Part shown: piece after piece, positions 45,340-53,298 of the stretch | Layout: every line of letters starts with the position of its first letter | Numbering within the stretch: position 1 is the stretch's first letter | Source of the DNA: Streptomyces sp. NBC_00878 | GTDB lineage: Bacteria > Actinomycetota > Actinomycetes > Streptomycetales > Streptomycetaceae | Assembly: GCF_026341515.1 (NCBI RefSeq) | Contig: NZ_JAPEOK010000001.1 | Location: 4,836,001 to 4,900,000, forward strand | Direction: 5' to 3' | Length of the DNA stretch: 64,000 bases | Notes under the pieces: generated by a model | The model's input: only the letters and a program-made list of their open reading frames with translations | What the model was told of the DNA's origin: nothing | Database searches by the model: none | Program-made: the position numbers and the translations under genes

Positions 45340-45420
45340 TAGGCGCAGTACGAATCCGGTAAGGGCCTCGTCGGGTAGCGGATCAAGGCTGCGGGGCAGG
45401 GGACGCACGTCGCACGTCAT
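45340..45420 (-). pseudogene. tniQ2, N-terminal fragment
   Basis: 27 codons from the ATG at 45420: MTCDVRPLPRSLDPLPDEAL, then TGFVLRL, ending at the CTAG beside IS701. The sequence parallels PRPLPRTLAPLEDESLVGLI of tniQ1. The start is two bases after the tniQ1 stop, so it was the next gene of the tns operon. Its continuation is at 19674-21977 within the inverted segment. Confidence 0.82.
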
Positions 45421-45422
45421 TC

Positions 45423-46643
45423 TCACCCCGCTTCCGCTGCCGGCGTCTGCGAAGCGCCGCGGGTAGCAGCCCTGCGCGGCCGCGGAGCCAGGCCGAGAAT
45501 ACGGCTCAGGGGTGGGGATACCCCGAGATCTTTCACGTGCCTGGAGCCGAGCGCGTGGCATTCCTCGACTTCACGCCGGTAGAGGGCAACGAGCTCGGTT
45601 CGTTCCTCAGAGCTGTCCGTCGCTCTGAGGAGTCGGTCCGCGATCCCCAGAATGGCACCGGTCGCGAGTGCCGTGGCGGGAGGCGCGAGGAAGTAGTCGC
45701 GGGCCGGAGCTCCCATGACCCGACTGCGAAGGCCCCGGGAACTTCGGTGGCGACCTGCAGCGTCGCGCTCAATGGCCCTGGCCAGCACCTCCGTTGCCGC
45801 CAGAGGGCGCGCCTGAGGCCAGGACGCGTAGATCAACGCGGTGACGGCCCGCAGGTCCATGAAGTACTGCGCCACAGAGACAAGTTCCCCACAGCTCAGG
45901 GTCTCGGCCGGACCGTCGGGAGAAAGCAGTGCATCAATACGCCTCTGGACACCGATGCTCTCCTCTCGTGTCGCACGGTCCTTCGCCACGATGCGGCCGC
46001 GCGATCTGTCGGTCATGTAAGCGCCGCACACAGCCCTTTCCCTGAAGTCGGTCTGGAAGATGGACGGTGCGCGACACTGGATGGGGTGCAATCCTTCATA
46101 GGTGGCATGAGCGATGAGTCCCTGCCGGGTGGCGTGGGCGGGACGCCCACAGGAGGGGCAGCAGCGTCGGAGCGTGCGGCGGTGCTCGACGCAGACGAAG
46201 ACCACCGGCAGGTGCCAGTGCCTCTTCCACGAGCCACCGAGTTCGGCACCTAGAGGGTTGTCCTTTCCGGCCAAGCAGCGCTCGCAGAACTGCGTGCTAC
46301 GCAGGTTGACCCATCGCCGGGGGTTAGTGAGGAGTTGAGGCCCGTACCACGGAGCGTGCGCTTGGCTCAGTGGTCCATAGCGCTCGCCGAGGGGAGCCAG
46401 CAAGAGGTTCTCCATCTCGGATAGCGACAGGCCCGCCACATGCGCAGCTTCGGCGAGCCGTTGCGGAGGGAGGGCAAGAATCGATCCCGCCGGCACATGG
46501 ATTCCCACCCTGTCCGTGAGGCCCATGCGCGTGGCGATGACCGCGGGTGAACTCCCCGTGTGCTGGGCCAGGCGCAGAATCAGTCCCACGAGCGATTCGT
46601 CCTCGAGGGGCGCGAGAGTACGGGGCAGGGGTCGTGGGGTCAT
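45423..46643 (-). CDS. tniQ: TniQ family target-selection protein 1
   Basis: Encodes 406 residues. TniQ/TnsD-type proteins link target DNA to the TnsC ATPase. The N-terminal TniQ segment (PLPRTLAPLEDESLVGLILR) is followed by LLLAPLGERYGPLSQAHAPW and the zinc-binding motifs FCERCLAGKDN and HRRTLRRCCPSCGRPAH. It overlaps the tnsC stop by 4 bp (ATGA). It is intact, unlike its tandem paralogue tniQ2, so it could still support one targeting route. Confidence 0.88.
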   Translation of the reverse strand: MTPRPLPRTLAPLEDESLVGLILRLAQHTGSSPAVIATRMGLTDRVGIHVPAGSILALPPQRLAEAAHVAGLSLSEMENLLLAPLGERYGPLSQAHAPWYGPQLLTNPRRWVNLRSTQFCERCLAGKDNPLGAELGGSWKRHWHLPVVFVCVEHRRTLRRCCPSCGRPAHATRQGLIAHATYEGLHPIQCRAPSIFQTDFRERAVCGAYMTDRSRGRIVAKDRATREESIGVQRRIDALLSPDGPAETLSCGELVSVAQYFMDLRAVTALIYASWPQARPLAATEVLARAIERDAAGRHRSSRGLRSRVMGAPARDYFLAPPATALATGAILGIADRLLRATDSSEERTELVALYRREVEECHALGSRHVKDLGVSPPLSRILGLAPRPRRAATRGASQTPAAEAG

Positions 46644-47953
46644 GCCTCGGCCGCCGGAGGAGTGCCGCGGTCGTCCAAGACCGTGTTCCGCCTCTTCCGG
46701 GGCTTCACGCTCTTCGTCTCCACCTTCCGCTCCGGCCCCTGCTCCGGTTCCGGGGAAGTGTGAACGTCGGGGATCTCACCGGATTCGGCGTCCCGTACGC
46801 CGTACTGGCCGGGGATGTTGCCCAGGTTGATGGTGATCTCGTCGAGGAGGCTGGTGGTCAGGTCCTCCAGACCGCTCTCCATGGCCTTGGTTAGTCCGTC
46901 CTCGATCAGCCGCCGTAGGAGGCCGACGATGCCGTGGGTCCGGCGGCGGAGGTACTCGGGCATCGCCCCTTCAGACAGCGTGCCCGGTCCGGCGTTGAAA
47001 AGCCGGATCTGGTTCTCCGTGGCTTCGAGGTGATCGACGAATGCTGCGGTCCCGGCGTCCGTGGTGAAGTCGAACGGGTCGAGGTTGACCAGGTCGAAGC
47101 GGCGTTCGGTCTGGGTGGAGGCGTCGGGGTTGTAGCTCTTGCCCTTCTTCAGCGGCTCGTAGACCCACTGCTTGGTGCGCGGGTCGTGCCAGCCTTCCCT
47201 CAGCAGGCCGGAGCGGGGGATGTTGACGCCGATGAGGACGAGCGTGACGTCCAGGTCCATCAGGCCCCGGATGAGGTCGAGGGTGTCCTGGTCGTCCTCC
47301 CTGTGCATTTTCAGACGGGTGATGTCGTCGACGATCAGGACGGTGGTGGCGTGCGCCTTGATCGATGCGCGGACGTTGCGGATCATGCCGCGCAGGTTCT
47401 TTCCGTAGGGGGCGCCGTAGTAGTCGAGGATCGCCTCGCACAGGCCGATCGGGGTGGCCTTGACCGGGGTCTGGCAGTAGGCGACCGGCGCGATGATGTC
47501 CCGAGTGCCGGGCATCGGGTCGAAGTAGTAGGCGCGGTTCTGCTCGAACAGGAGGCGCACGGTGTCCTCGAATTCGACGGCGGTTCGGCAGGCGGTCTCG
47601 GTCTTGCCTTGGTAGCCGCCGCCGTTGATCATCAGTCCGTCGAGGGTGCTCGGACCGATGCGCATCGCATTGTTCTGGATCCGGGCGCGCATGAGCGTGG
47701 TGACCACCGCGCTCATCGGGGTCTCCTCCATCCGCATGTTGACGTGCGTGGCGGCCCGGTGCAGGTCGTACAACGACTTCTTGCGCGGGCTCATCAGCCT
47801 GTATTCGGCCACGGAGATCTTCTTGACCGGCACGAACAGTTCGCGGGTCCTGCGGAACTCCTGCCAACCCTCATGGGTCGTTCGGTCCGGTCGGGGCCCG
47901 AGGCGCAGGAACGGTACGGGCTTCTCCGTCTCCTCCCAGGTGTGGTCACTCAT
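46640..47953 (-). CDS. tnsC: TnsC-like AAA+ transposition regulator
   Basis: Encodes 437 residues from the ATG at 47953. This AAA+ ATPase communicates between target-site protein and transposase. Walker A is INGGGYQGKTETACRTAVEF (Lys117), Walker B is ATTVLIVDDITRLKMHRE (Asp209-Asp210) and sensor 1 is LVLIGVNIPRSGLL. The start lies in the 3' end of tnsB (8-bp overlap). A charged C-terminal tail after residue 395 may contact partners. The gene order tnsA-tnsB-tnsC-tniQ identifies the role. Confidence 0.88.
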   Translation of the reverse strand: MSDHTWEETEKPVPFLRLGPRPDRTTHEGWQEFRRTRELFVPVKKISVAEYRLMSPRKKSLYDLHRAATHVNMRMEETPMSAVVTTLMRARIQNNAMRIGPSTLDGLMINGGGYQGKTETACRTAVEFEDTVRLLFEQNRAYYFDPMPGTRDIIAPVAYCQTPVKATPIGLCEAILDYYGAPYGKNLRGMIRNVRASIKAHATTVLIVDDITRLKMHREDDQDTLDLIRGLMDLDVTLVLIGVNIPRSGLLREGWHDPRTKQWVYEPLKKGKSYNPDASTQTERRFDLVNLDPFDFTTDAGTAAFVDHLEATENQIRLFNAGPGTLSEGAMPEYLRRRTHGIVGLLRRLIEDGLTKAMESGLEDLTTSLLDEITINLGNIPGQYGVRDAESGEIPDVHTSPEPEQGPERKVETKSVKPRKRRNTVLDDRGTPPAAEA

Positions 47954-50297
47954 CTCGCTCCTCGTCCGTCGCTTGCGCATCCAGGCTTTGCTGGTCTGTG
48001 GCTGGTGCGTCGGGTGGGGTGTCGTCGTCCGCGATGACGAAGAGGTTGCGGCCACGACGGCTGGAACCCAGCGGGGCCGACTCCGACAGCTTTCGTGGCC
48101 CGGCCGCCTCGCGCCTCCTGCGCCGGTGGGCATCCAGGCTCTCGGTGGCCTCCCGCGCCCTCTCCCGCCACGGCGGTTCCGTTTCACGCGCACCGACAGC
48201 GGCCAGACGTGGAGGTGCGTCCGTCGCCTGCGACGGCTTCGGCCGGTCCGCGGCCGCCGCCCGAGCTTGGGTGATTTCCCGTGCGTGCTGGGTGCGCTGG
48301 GACTTGGTCAGCTGGGACGGCCAGTTCGCGACCGGGTCGACCGCGCCCAGCATCTCCAGGAGGACCGGGACGAGGTCACTGTCGGAGCGCGGCTTCAGCC
48401 CCGCTTCCCGTACGCGCGTGAGGAGTTCCTCGACCCGTGCGTCCCCGAAGGCCGGCATCTCGCCCTCCGGAGGCAGGCCCGTCCAGCGCAGCTCATGCCA
48501 CTCGTGCGTATCGGGATCATGGAAGAACACCATCCGCCGGTCCCGCGGTTCGCGGTGGATGACCCACTGCTTCTTGTACCGGCCGCCCCTGGCGGATTGC
48601 AGGTCGGGCTGGTGCAGCAACTCCGCGTCGTACCAGAGCCCTTTGACCTTCACACCCCGCCGGTAGATCCTCTTCACGTGGTGCTTGGGCAGGAAGCGGT
48701 AGTACGTCTCCGGTGACGGGATGTCCAGGTCGAAGCCTTCCTGTGCGAAGGAAGCGGCGAACAGGGTGTTGGGGCTGTGGTCGCCACCCGGATCCCAGCA
48801 CGGGGCGAACTCACCGAGCCTGCGGTTCTGCCAGATACCCACGACCCAGGTGGCGATGAAGTTTTCCATCTGGCTGAGGGTCAGCACAGCGTCGCCCTCC
48901 GGGTCGGCACCGCGGTCGGCGACGTCGACTCCCGTGTAGCCGGGCAACTTCTCGAACACCAGCGAGCGGATACCACCGAAAGTGCGTTCCACCGCGGCCT
49001 TGTCCTGGGGGCGTAGGACGCGAGCCGGCAGGATCCGGCAGCCCATCGCCTCCTGGACGTCCACAAGATGGTGGTTACGGTAGACGGAGCCGTGGTCGGA
49101 GGTGATGGTCTCGGGGTTGAAGAACGGCAGGGCGGCCACCTTGTGACCGGCGAACTCGGCGACCACGGCGGCCGGCAGCCCTGGGTAAGGCCACTCCATG
49201 TCCTCACCCCACTCCTCGCGCATGGGCAGCGGCAGCATGACGTCGCGCAGCATCATCGCGACATCCACTGAGGAGTCCGACACCAGCGTGAGCCGGAAGG
49301 CGCAGATGGAGTGGGTGTAGACGTCCAGCGCCAGGGTGAAGTGGACGGTGACCGGATCTCCGAAGACGTTCTCGCGGACCATCACCGGCAGGATCGTCGT
49401 GTCCAGCGCGACGACCTGCCCGGGGCGGGTCACGAGCACGTGCCCGTTCTTGGTGGGGAGTTCGGCCGAGCGCTCGTACTTCGGTCGGGCCCCGCCCGGT
49501 CCGAACCATTCCTTCCACACTCGCAGCAGCGTGTGATAGCTCGGGACCTTGATCTCCCGCCCCTTGCTGCCCTCCTCGTTCTCCTCCTGGTCCTCGGCCT
49601 CGTTTGCGTCCTCGAAGGTCTCCCGCACATAGCGCCGGATCATGATCTCGCGGGTCCGTGCACTCACGCGGGACCGGTGCTGCTGCGTCTCCTGCCGTAC
49701 CGCGAAGATCGCCTCACGGACCTCCTCGCTGATACTCGGATGTCCCCCACTCGACCGCAGCCACCGATGATCGGCGCAGCCCACGATCCCGTACTTTCTG
49801 CGCCGTTTCTCCCAGCGCTCAAGGGTGCGCGCCCCGACATGGGCGACGCCCAGGAGCAGCTTCGCCTCGTCGGGCCGCAACGCCGACAACTCGGCGGCCT
49901 TCGCCTCCCGCCGCTCGGTCAGCGTCGTACGGTCCGAGTCGTACTCGGGACGCGGCTCTCCCGGTTCGGGACGGAACGGATCACCCCTCCGGAAACCGCA
50001 GTTGATCTCCATCAGATGAGCGAAGCGCTGTTCCATCAGGGGACGCTTCTCCGGCTTCACATCGCTCCACGAAGCCAGCTGACGCCCGCGGTTCGCCCCC
50101 TCCGCCGCCGTACGCGACGACGGCCTGCACCGCGGGTGATTGACCAGGAAGCGGAAGCTCACCCGCTGGCGCTCACCGTCCGCCCGCACCAGCTGGACCC
50201 GCCCCAGATGCGCCTCCTGCCGCTCGACCAGCCACTCCACATCGTCGAGCACCACGCCTGCTCCGGGCGAGAGATCCAGCGCGGCAGCCCCGTTCAT
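47946..50297 (-). CDS. tnsB: TnsB-like DDE transposase (rve/Mu type)
   Basis: Encodes 783 residues from the ATG at 50297. It joins transposon 3' ends to target DNA. The N-terminal DNA-binding HTH domains (KLLLGVAHVGARTLERWEKR) precede the retroviral-integrase-like core. The catalytic residues are near Asp299 (GQVVALDTTILPV), Asp401 (ETITSDHGSVYRN) and Glu437 (QDKAAVERTFGGIRSLVFEK), a D-D-35E spacing. The C-terminal tail after about 650 is charged and probably binds TnsC. The ATG overlaps the tnsA stop (ATGA). A short acidic stretch (ANEAEDQEENEEGSK) interrupts the N-terminal part. Confidence 0.9.
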   Translation of the reverse strand: MNGAAALDLSPGAGVVLDDVEWLVERQEAHLGRVQLVRADGERQRVSFRFLVNHPRCRPSSRTAAEGANRGRQLASWSDVKPEKRPLMEQRFAHLMEINCGFRRGDPFRPEPGEPRPEYDSDRTTLTERREAKAAELSALRPDEAKLLLGVAHVGARTLERWEKRRRKYGIVGCADHRWLRSSGGHPSISEEVREAIFAVRQETQQHRSRVSARTREIMIRRYVRETFEDANEAEDQEENEEGSKGREIKVPSYHTLLRVWKEWFGPGGARPKYERSAELPTKNGHVLVTRPGQVVALDTTILPVMVRENVFGDPVTVHFTLALDVYTHSICAFRLTLVSDSSVDVAMMLRDVMLPLPMREEWGEDMEWPYPGLPAAVVAEFAGHKVAALPFFNPETITSDHGSVYRNHHLVDVQEAMGCRILPARVLRPQDKAAVERTFGGIRSLVFEKLPGYTGVDVADRGADPEGDAVLTLSQMENFIATWVVGIWQNRRLGEFAPCWDPGGDHSPNTLFAASFAQEGFDLDIPSPETYYRFLPKHHVKRIYRRGVKVKGLWYDAELLHQPDLQSARGGRYKKQWVIHREPRDRRMVFFHDPDTHEWHELRWTGLPPEGEMPAFGDARVEELLTRVREAGLKPRSDSDLVPVLLEMLGAVDPVANWPSQLTKSQRTQHAREITQARAAAADRPKPSQATDAPPRLAAVGARETEPPWRERAREATESLDAHRRRRREAAGPRKLSESAPLGSSRRGRNLFVIADDDTPPDAPATDQQSLDAQATDEERDE

Positions 50298-51160
50298 GAG
50301 ACGCCTCCCGCCAGCACCACCCGCGTCCGGTCGGTCAACGGCTGCGAGAGGTCGATCCCGAGCCTGCGGTGCCACAGCAAGTGCAGCAGCTGGGCACGCG
50401 CCACCGGCCAGTACGTCTGCGCGGCCGCCAACTCCCCGAACGTCACGCCACCCTCGGCCTGAGCCAGCAGGTCAGCCTGGACACCGAACACGTCACGCGT
50501 CGGACGGCGCTTTCCGTACAACGCGTCGAGCGTGGACCGCACATGCGGCCGCCACTCGGCTGCAACCACGTAATGCCACCCGCAGGCCACCGCCACTTCA
50601 TCAGCCGCCGCAAAGGACTCCAGGTCTTCGGGCTCGATCAGATGCCGGGGCCGGACATCGATCAGCCATGTCCCTGCGCGCGTGACCGCGAGAAAGTCGG
50701 GCGTGTGTCTGCGCCACTTCTCCGCCGTACGAAACCGAATACGCAGGGGCTGCGCCAGCACCTCGACCAAATCGCCGGCAAAGTCCAGGGCGACCAAGAA
50801 CTGGTCCTCTTCGAGGCTCTCGAACCCATGCAGCCGCCCGGTCGCCATCAAAGACTCCAGACCGGGCCGGTGCCTCTGCTCCCGCCGCCAGGTAAACCCT
50901 CGCATCGGCCCACGACCCGCCACCGGTACCTGCCCCAGGTGCCGGACCGGTCCCGTCACCTCGTCCCCCGCGTACTTCCAGGTCGCGGTCCACCGGTCCG
51001 CCCAGCCGACGGACAGATCCAGGTCACCCCGGCCCGCATCCAGCGAGACCGGCACCAGCAGATCCGTCCACAGACACCGGTGGGACCACAGGGGCCCAGC
51101 CGCATGCGGCGACGTGTCCGGGCGGGTCCCCGGCCCTCCGCCAGCCTGCATGTCACTCAT
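50294..51160 (-). CDS. tnsA: TnsA-like transposon end endonuclease
   Basis: Encodes 288 residues from the ATG at 51160 (MSDMQAGGGPGTR). In Tn7-like systems TnsA cuts the 5' ends of the element so that it moves by cut-and-paste. The core HGFESLEEDQFLVALDFAGD, RHTPDFLAVTRAGTWLIDVR follows the TnsA fold: Glu in FES, Asp in TPDF, then a basic IDVRPR where Tn7 TnsA has QxK. It is the first gene of the tnsABC-tniQ operon. An unrelated-looking TnsA-like family is present as fragments at 15431 and 51545, so the island has two kinds of TnsA. Confidence 0.78.
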   Translation of the reverse strand: MSDMQAGGGPGTRPDTSPHAAGPLWSHRCLWTDLLVPVSLDAGRGDLDLSVGWADRWTATWKYAGDEVTGPVRHLGQVPVAGRGPMRGFTWRREQRHRPGLESLMATGRLHGFESLEEDQFLVALDFAGDLVEVLAQPLRIRFRTAEKWRRHTPDFLAVTRAGTWLIDVRPRHLIEPEDLESFAAADEVAVACGWHYVVAAEWRPHVRSTLDALYGKRRPTRDVFGVQADLLAQAEGGVTFGELAAAQTYWPVARAQLLHLLWHRRLGIDLSQPLTDRTRVVLAGGVS

Positions 51161-51209
51161 GACCCCAGGTAAGCGCTGCACCTCGCCGTGGGCGGCCAGT
51201 CTTCAGGGT

Positions 51210-51365
51210 TGGCGACAACTTGCCCGCAAAGAGCAGGGGACACGTCAAGAAGGATGCGAATCTGGCGACAGTTGTCCTGCTCAGCCCCTCAAGAAGCGCC
51301 AGGTCGACGCATCGAGTTCACGACACCTACCGTGCTCAGTCTCACTCGTGACGCCAACTGTCCGT
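51210..51365. repeat. Weak repeated motif upstream of tnsA, possible TnsB sites
   Basis: TTGGCGACAACTTGCCCG (about 51210), CTGGCGACAGTTGTCCTG (about 51258) and TGACGCCAACTGTCCG (about 51350) share a GGCGACA-x-TTG/GTCC core. They lie between tnsA and the second block of 20-bp repeats, where an end of the tnsABC element would be expected. Support is by eye only. Confidence 0.3.
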
Positions 51366-51383
51366 TCCCAGTAAACGTGTCCT

Positions 51384-51485
51384 GTCTCTGTGATGTCCGG
51401 GCAGTCTCGGAGATCTCCGGGCAAGTGAGCTGACGTCTCGGTCGCCTCCGGGCATTTGGTGGGGCGTCTCGGTCTTCTCCGGTTA
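51384..51485 (+). repeat. Phased 20-bp direct repeats, probable transposon end (copy 2)
   Basis: Four repeats: GTCTCTGTGATGTCCGGGCA (51384-51403), GTCTCGGAGATCTCCGGGCA (51404-51423), GTCTCGGTCGCCTCCGGGCA (51435-51454) and GTCTCGGTCTTCTCCGGTTA (51466-51485). The starts are 20, 31 and 31 bp apart. The first two are identical to those at 15301-15340. The block lies 60 bp upstream of another TnsA-like start, in the same orientation as copy 1. Confidence 0.75.
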
Positions 51486-51544
51486 CGCGGCCTCTGTGCT
51501 GACTACGGCCGTCGTGGCTGGTCGGCGTCGTACCGGAGGTCCGG

Positions 51545-51870
51545 ATGGATGCGCGCGAGGTGTCGGCGGAGGACGTCGAGCTGGAGTACGTCAGCGCGTC
51601 CGGGGCGCGTGAGCGGGGACCTCTGTGCCATTTGTGGCCGGTCCGGTTCGAGTCGGTACGGCCCGAGCGCCGGTTTCCGGCTTTTCGAGGTCAAGGCAAC
51701 TGGTGCGGCTGGTACTGGTCGGCGACGTGTGGCGGGCATGTGGGCTACGAGTCGTGGCTGGAGCGTGATCGCCTGATGCTGCTCGACTTCGACCCGCTGG
51801 TGGCGGGCATGTCCTCCCAGCCGTTCCAGCTGTCCTGGGCCGGGCCGGACGGGAAGCGGGTGCGGCATCC
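51545..51870 (+). pseudogene. TnsA-like transposase endonuclease subunit, truncated paralogue
   Basis: The frame reads MDAREVSAEDVELEYVSASG, WPVRFESVRPERRFPAFRGQ, HVGYESWLERDRLMLLDFDP and AGMSSQPFQLSWAGPDGKRV, then departs from the family just where the catalytic PDF motif should come. It is the same gene as the fragment at 15431, truncated at nearly the same position. The following sequence belongs to something else. Confidence 0.78.
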
Positions 51871-52405
51871 GCCACAAACTCTGGATCGGCAAGAACGTCA
51901 GCACGCCGGAACACCAGCTCGACGTGTCCGCAGGCCCCGACATCGTCCGCGCCCAGAATCGCTACTGGCGCCTTCGCCGACGCCGCGGCCCGCCGTTACC
52001 GACATCTGCGAGGACGCCACCGCCCGTCTCTGGCGCGGCCTGGCCCAGCACCACTACCGGCTTTCCCGCCGAGCCGAACTCCTGAATCTGGCCCCCACCA
52101 TGTCGACAACGGACCCGGACCGGGCAGCACCCTGGCTACTCGCCGCCGGCTATCCCGAACGTGTCGCACTGATCAGCCTGTTCGCCTCCGCCCCATGGAG
52201 ACAGCTGGCCGCCAGCGATGATCTCATCCTCTTCACCGACGCCATCGCCGAATTCGACCGGAGCTTCCCCACTGAGGCGCGGCTTCGCGGCACCAGCCGC
52301 ACCTGGCTCGGCAAGTCCATCGCCGCCACGGCCAAGCAGATCGAAACCCTCCTGTCCGCTGCCGAGAGCACACCCCCACACCCAACAGAGGCAAGTACGC
52401 CTTGA
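51871..52405 (+). pseudogene. Remnant of an unidentified gene joined to the TnsA-like fragment
   Basis: At 51.87-51.98 kb the best coding frame is GIRHKLWIGKNVSTPEHQLD and the following residues. From about 51990 the frame shared with the TnsA-like start takes over: ARLWRGLAQHHYRLSRRAEL, then APWLLAAGYPERVALISLFA to a stop at 52405. A frameshift therefore splits a gene whose 5' end was lost to the mobile element. A truncated product could start at the ATG near 52099. The family is not recognised. Confidence 0.5.
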
Positions 52406-52436
52406 CAATCCTGAACTGTCAAGACGTACTTGCCTC
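52388..52436. promoter_or_regulatory. Long inverted repeat abutting the Clp-N/HTH gene start
   Basis: Two 20-base arms, GAGGCAAGTACGCCTTGACA (52388-52407) and TGTCAAGACGTACTTGCCTC (52417-52436), match at 19 of 20 positions around a 9-base spacer and end exactly before the ATG at 52437. The left arm contains TTGACA, so a promoter may overlap. Likely an operator for the HTH protein encoded next. Confidence 0.7.
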
Positions 52437-53135
52437 ATGTCTCTTCCAGACCTGGACGATCTCATCGCGGAAGTCGACCGGAGATGCGACACCGCGCACC
52501 GCCCCGGCGGACAAGAACAGCCCGACTGGCTCGCTCTGCTCACGGTCGCCGCCCAACTCGCAGGCCAACTACAGGTGCTGGCAGACGACCTAGTCGAGGA
52601 CTACGTCGAGCACTGCCGGATGCACGGCAACTCATGGACAGACATCGGCACCGCTCTGGGCGTGACCCGTCAGGCGGTCCAGCAACGCTTCCAGGCTCCT
52701 CACAAGCGCTACAGCCCCGAGACGATGACCCATGACCTCCGCCAGGCGATGGTCCACGTCAAGCAGGCGGCGGTGCACCACCGCAACAACTACATCGGCA
52801 CCGAGCACCTGCTCTGGGGGCTGACCGCGGAGGACAACAGCGCCACCCGGCTCCTGCAGACCGCCGGCGTCTCACCGGAGACGGTCCACCAGTCCGTCGG
52901 AACCCGGCTGAGCATGGGGGCTTCCCAGGCGGCCGAACGGATCGCCTGGACCCCCTACTCCCGCAAGGCCATCGACATCGCGGAGGCACGGTCCGAGCAG
53001 CACGGATCCGACCGCATCGACTGCGAGGACCTGCTGATCAGTCTTGCCCGGGTCGGCCGCGGAGTGGCCGCCGCTGTCCTGACCGACGCCGGCTTCGACC
53101 CGGCAGCGCTCGACCCCGCGCCTGCCGAAACCTGA
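52437..53135 (+). CDS. HTH plus Clp N-terminal (Clp-R) domain protein
   Basis: Encodes 232 residues. A helix-turn-helix (SWTDIGTALGVTRQAVQQRF, about residues 62-81) is followed by two Clp-N repeats (VHHRNNYIGTEHLLWGLTAE; GSDRIDCEDLLISLARVGRG), the substrate/adaptor-docking fold of ClpA/ClpC without an ATPase. The combination is a known actinobacterial regulator type of unclear role, perhaps a transcription factor controlled by Clp proteases or their adaptors. A long palindrome touches the ATG and leaves no room for a Shine-Dalgarno, so a leaderless transcript is plausible. Confidence 0.82.
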   Translation: MSLPDLDDLIAEVDRRCDTAHRPGGQEQPDWLALLTVAAQLAGQLQVLADDLVEDYVEHCRMHGNSWTDIGTALGVTRQAVQQRFQAPHKRYSPETMTHDLRQAMVHVKQAAVHHRNNYIGTEHLLWGLTAEDNSATRLLQTAGVSPETVHQSVGTRLSMGASQAAERIAWTPYSRKAIDIAEARSEQHGSDRIDCEDLLISLARVGRGVAAAVLTDAGFDPAALDPAPAET

Positions 53136-53298
53136 GTTCAGCAACAGCCCAGGGACAACAACCCGGACTGCGTGAGCGAGGCCCACCTGCCCGGCTGCCG
53201 ACTCACACAGTCCGTGCTGGCCACTTGGGCTCGGATCAGTCCTTCGACCCAATGTCACCCATCTCGAAAAGTTGCATCTGCTCGGTAGCCTTCGGCTC

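Larger units (their letters stand above)
15295..51485. mobile_element. Tn7-like defence island, internally rearranged
   Basis: This span runs from the first set of 20-bp transposon-end-type repeats to the second set. It contains a complete-looking tnsA-tnsB-tnsC-tniQ operon, a broken tniQ2, two TnsA-like gene fragments, five insertion sequences and at least four anti-phage modules. The chromosome-like genes on both sides lack such content. True termini and target duplications could not be fixed because no inverted partner of the end repeats was found by eye. The boundaries are therefore approximate. Confidence 0.65.

Noticed and set aside
15301..51485. CRISPR-associated transposon
   Set aside because: A Tn7-like operon with two TniQ genes raises the idea, but there is no Cas gene and no CRISPR array in the window. 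The GTCTC repeats are too short and too closely spaced to be an array.
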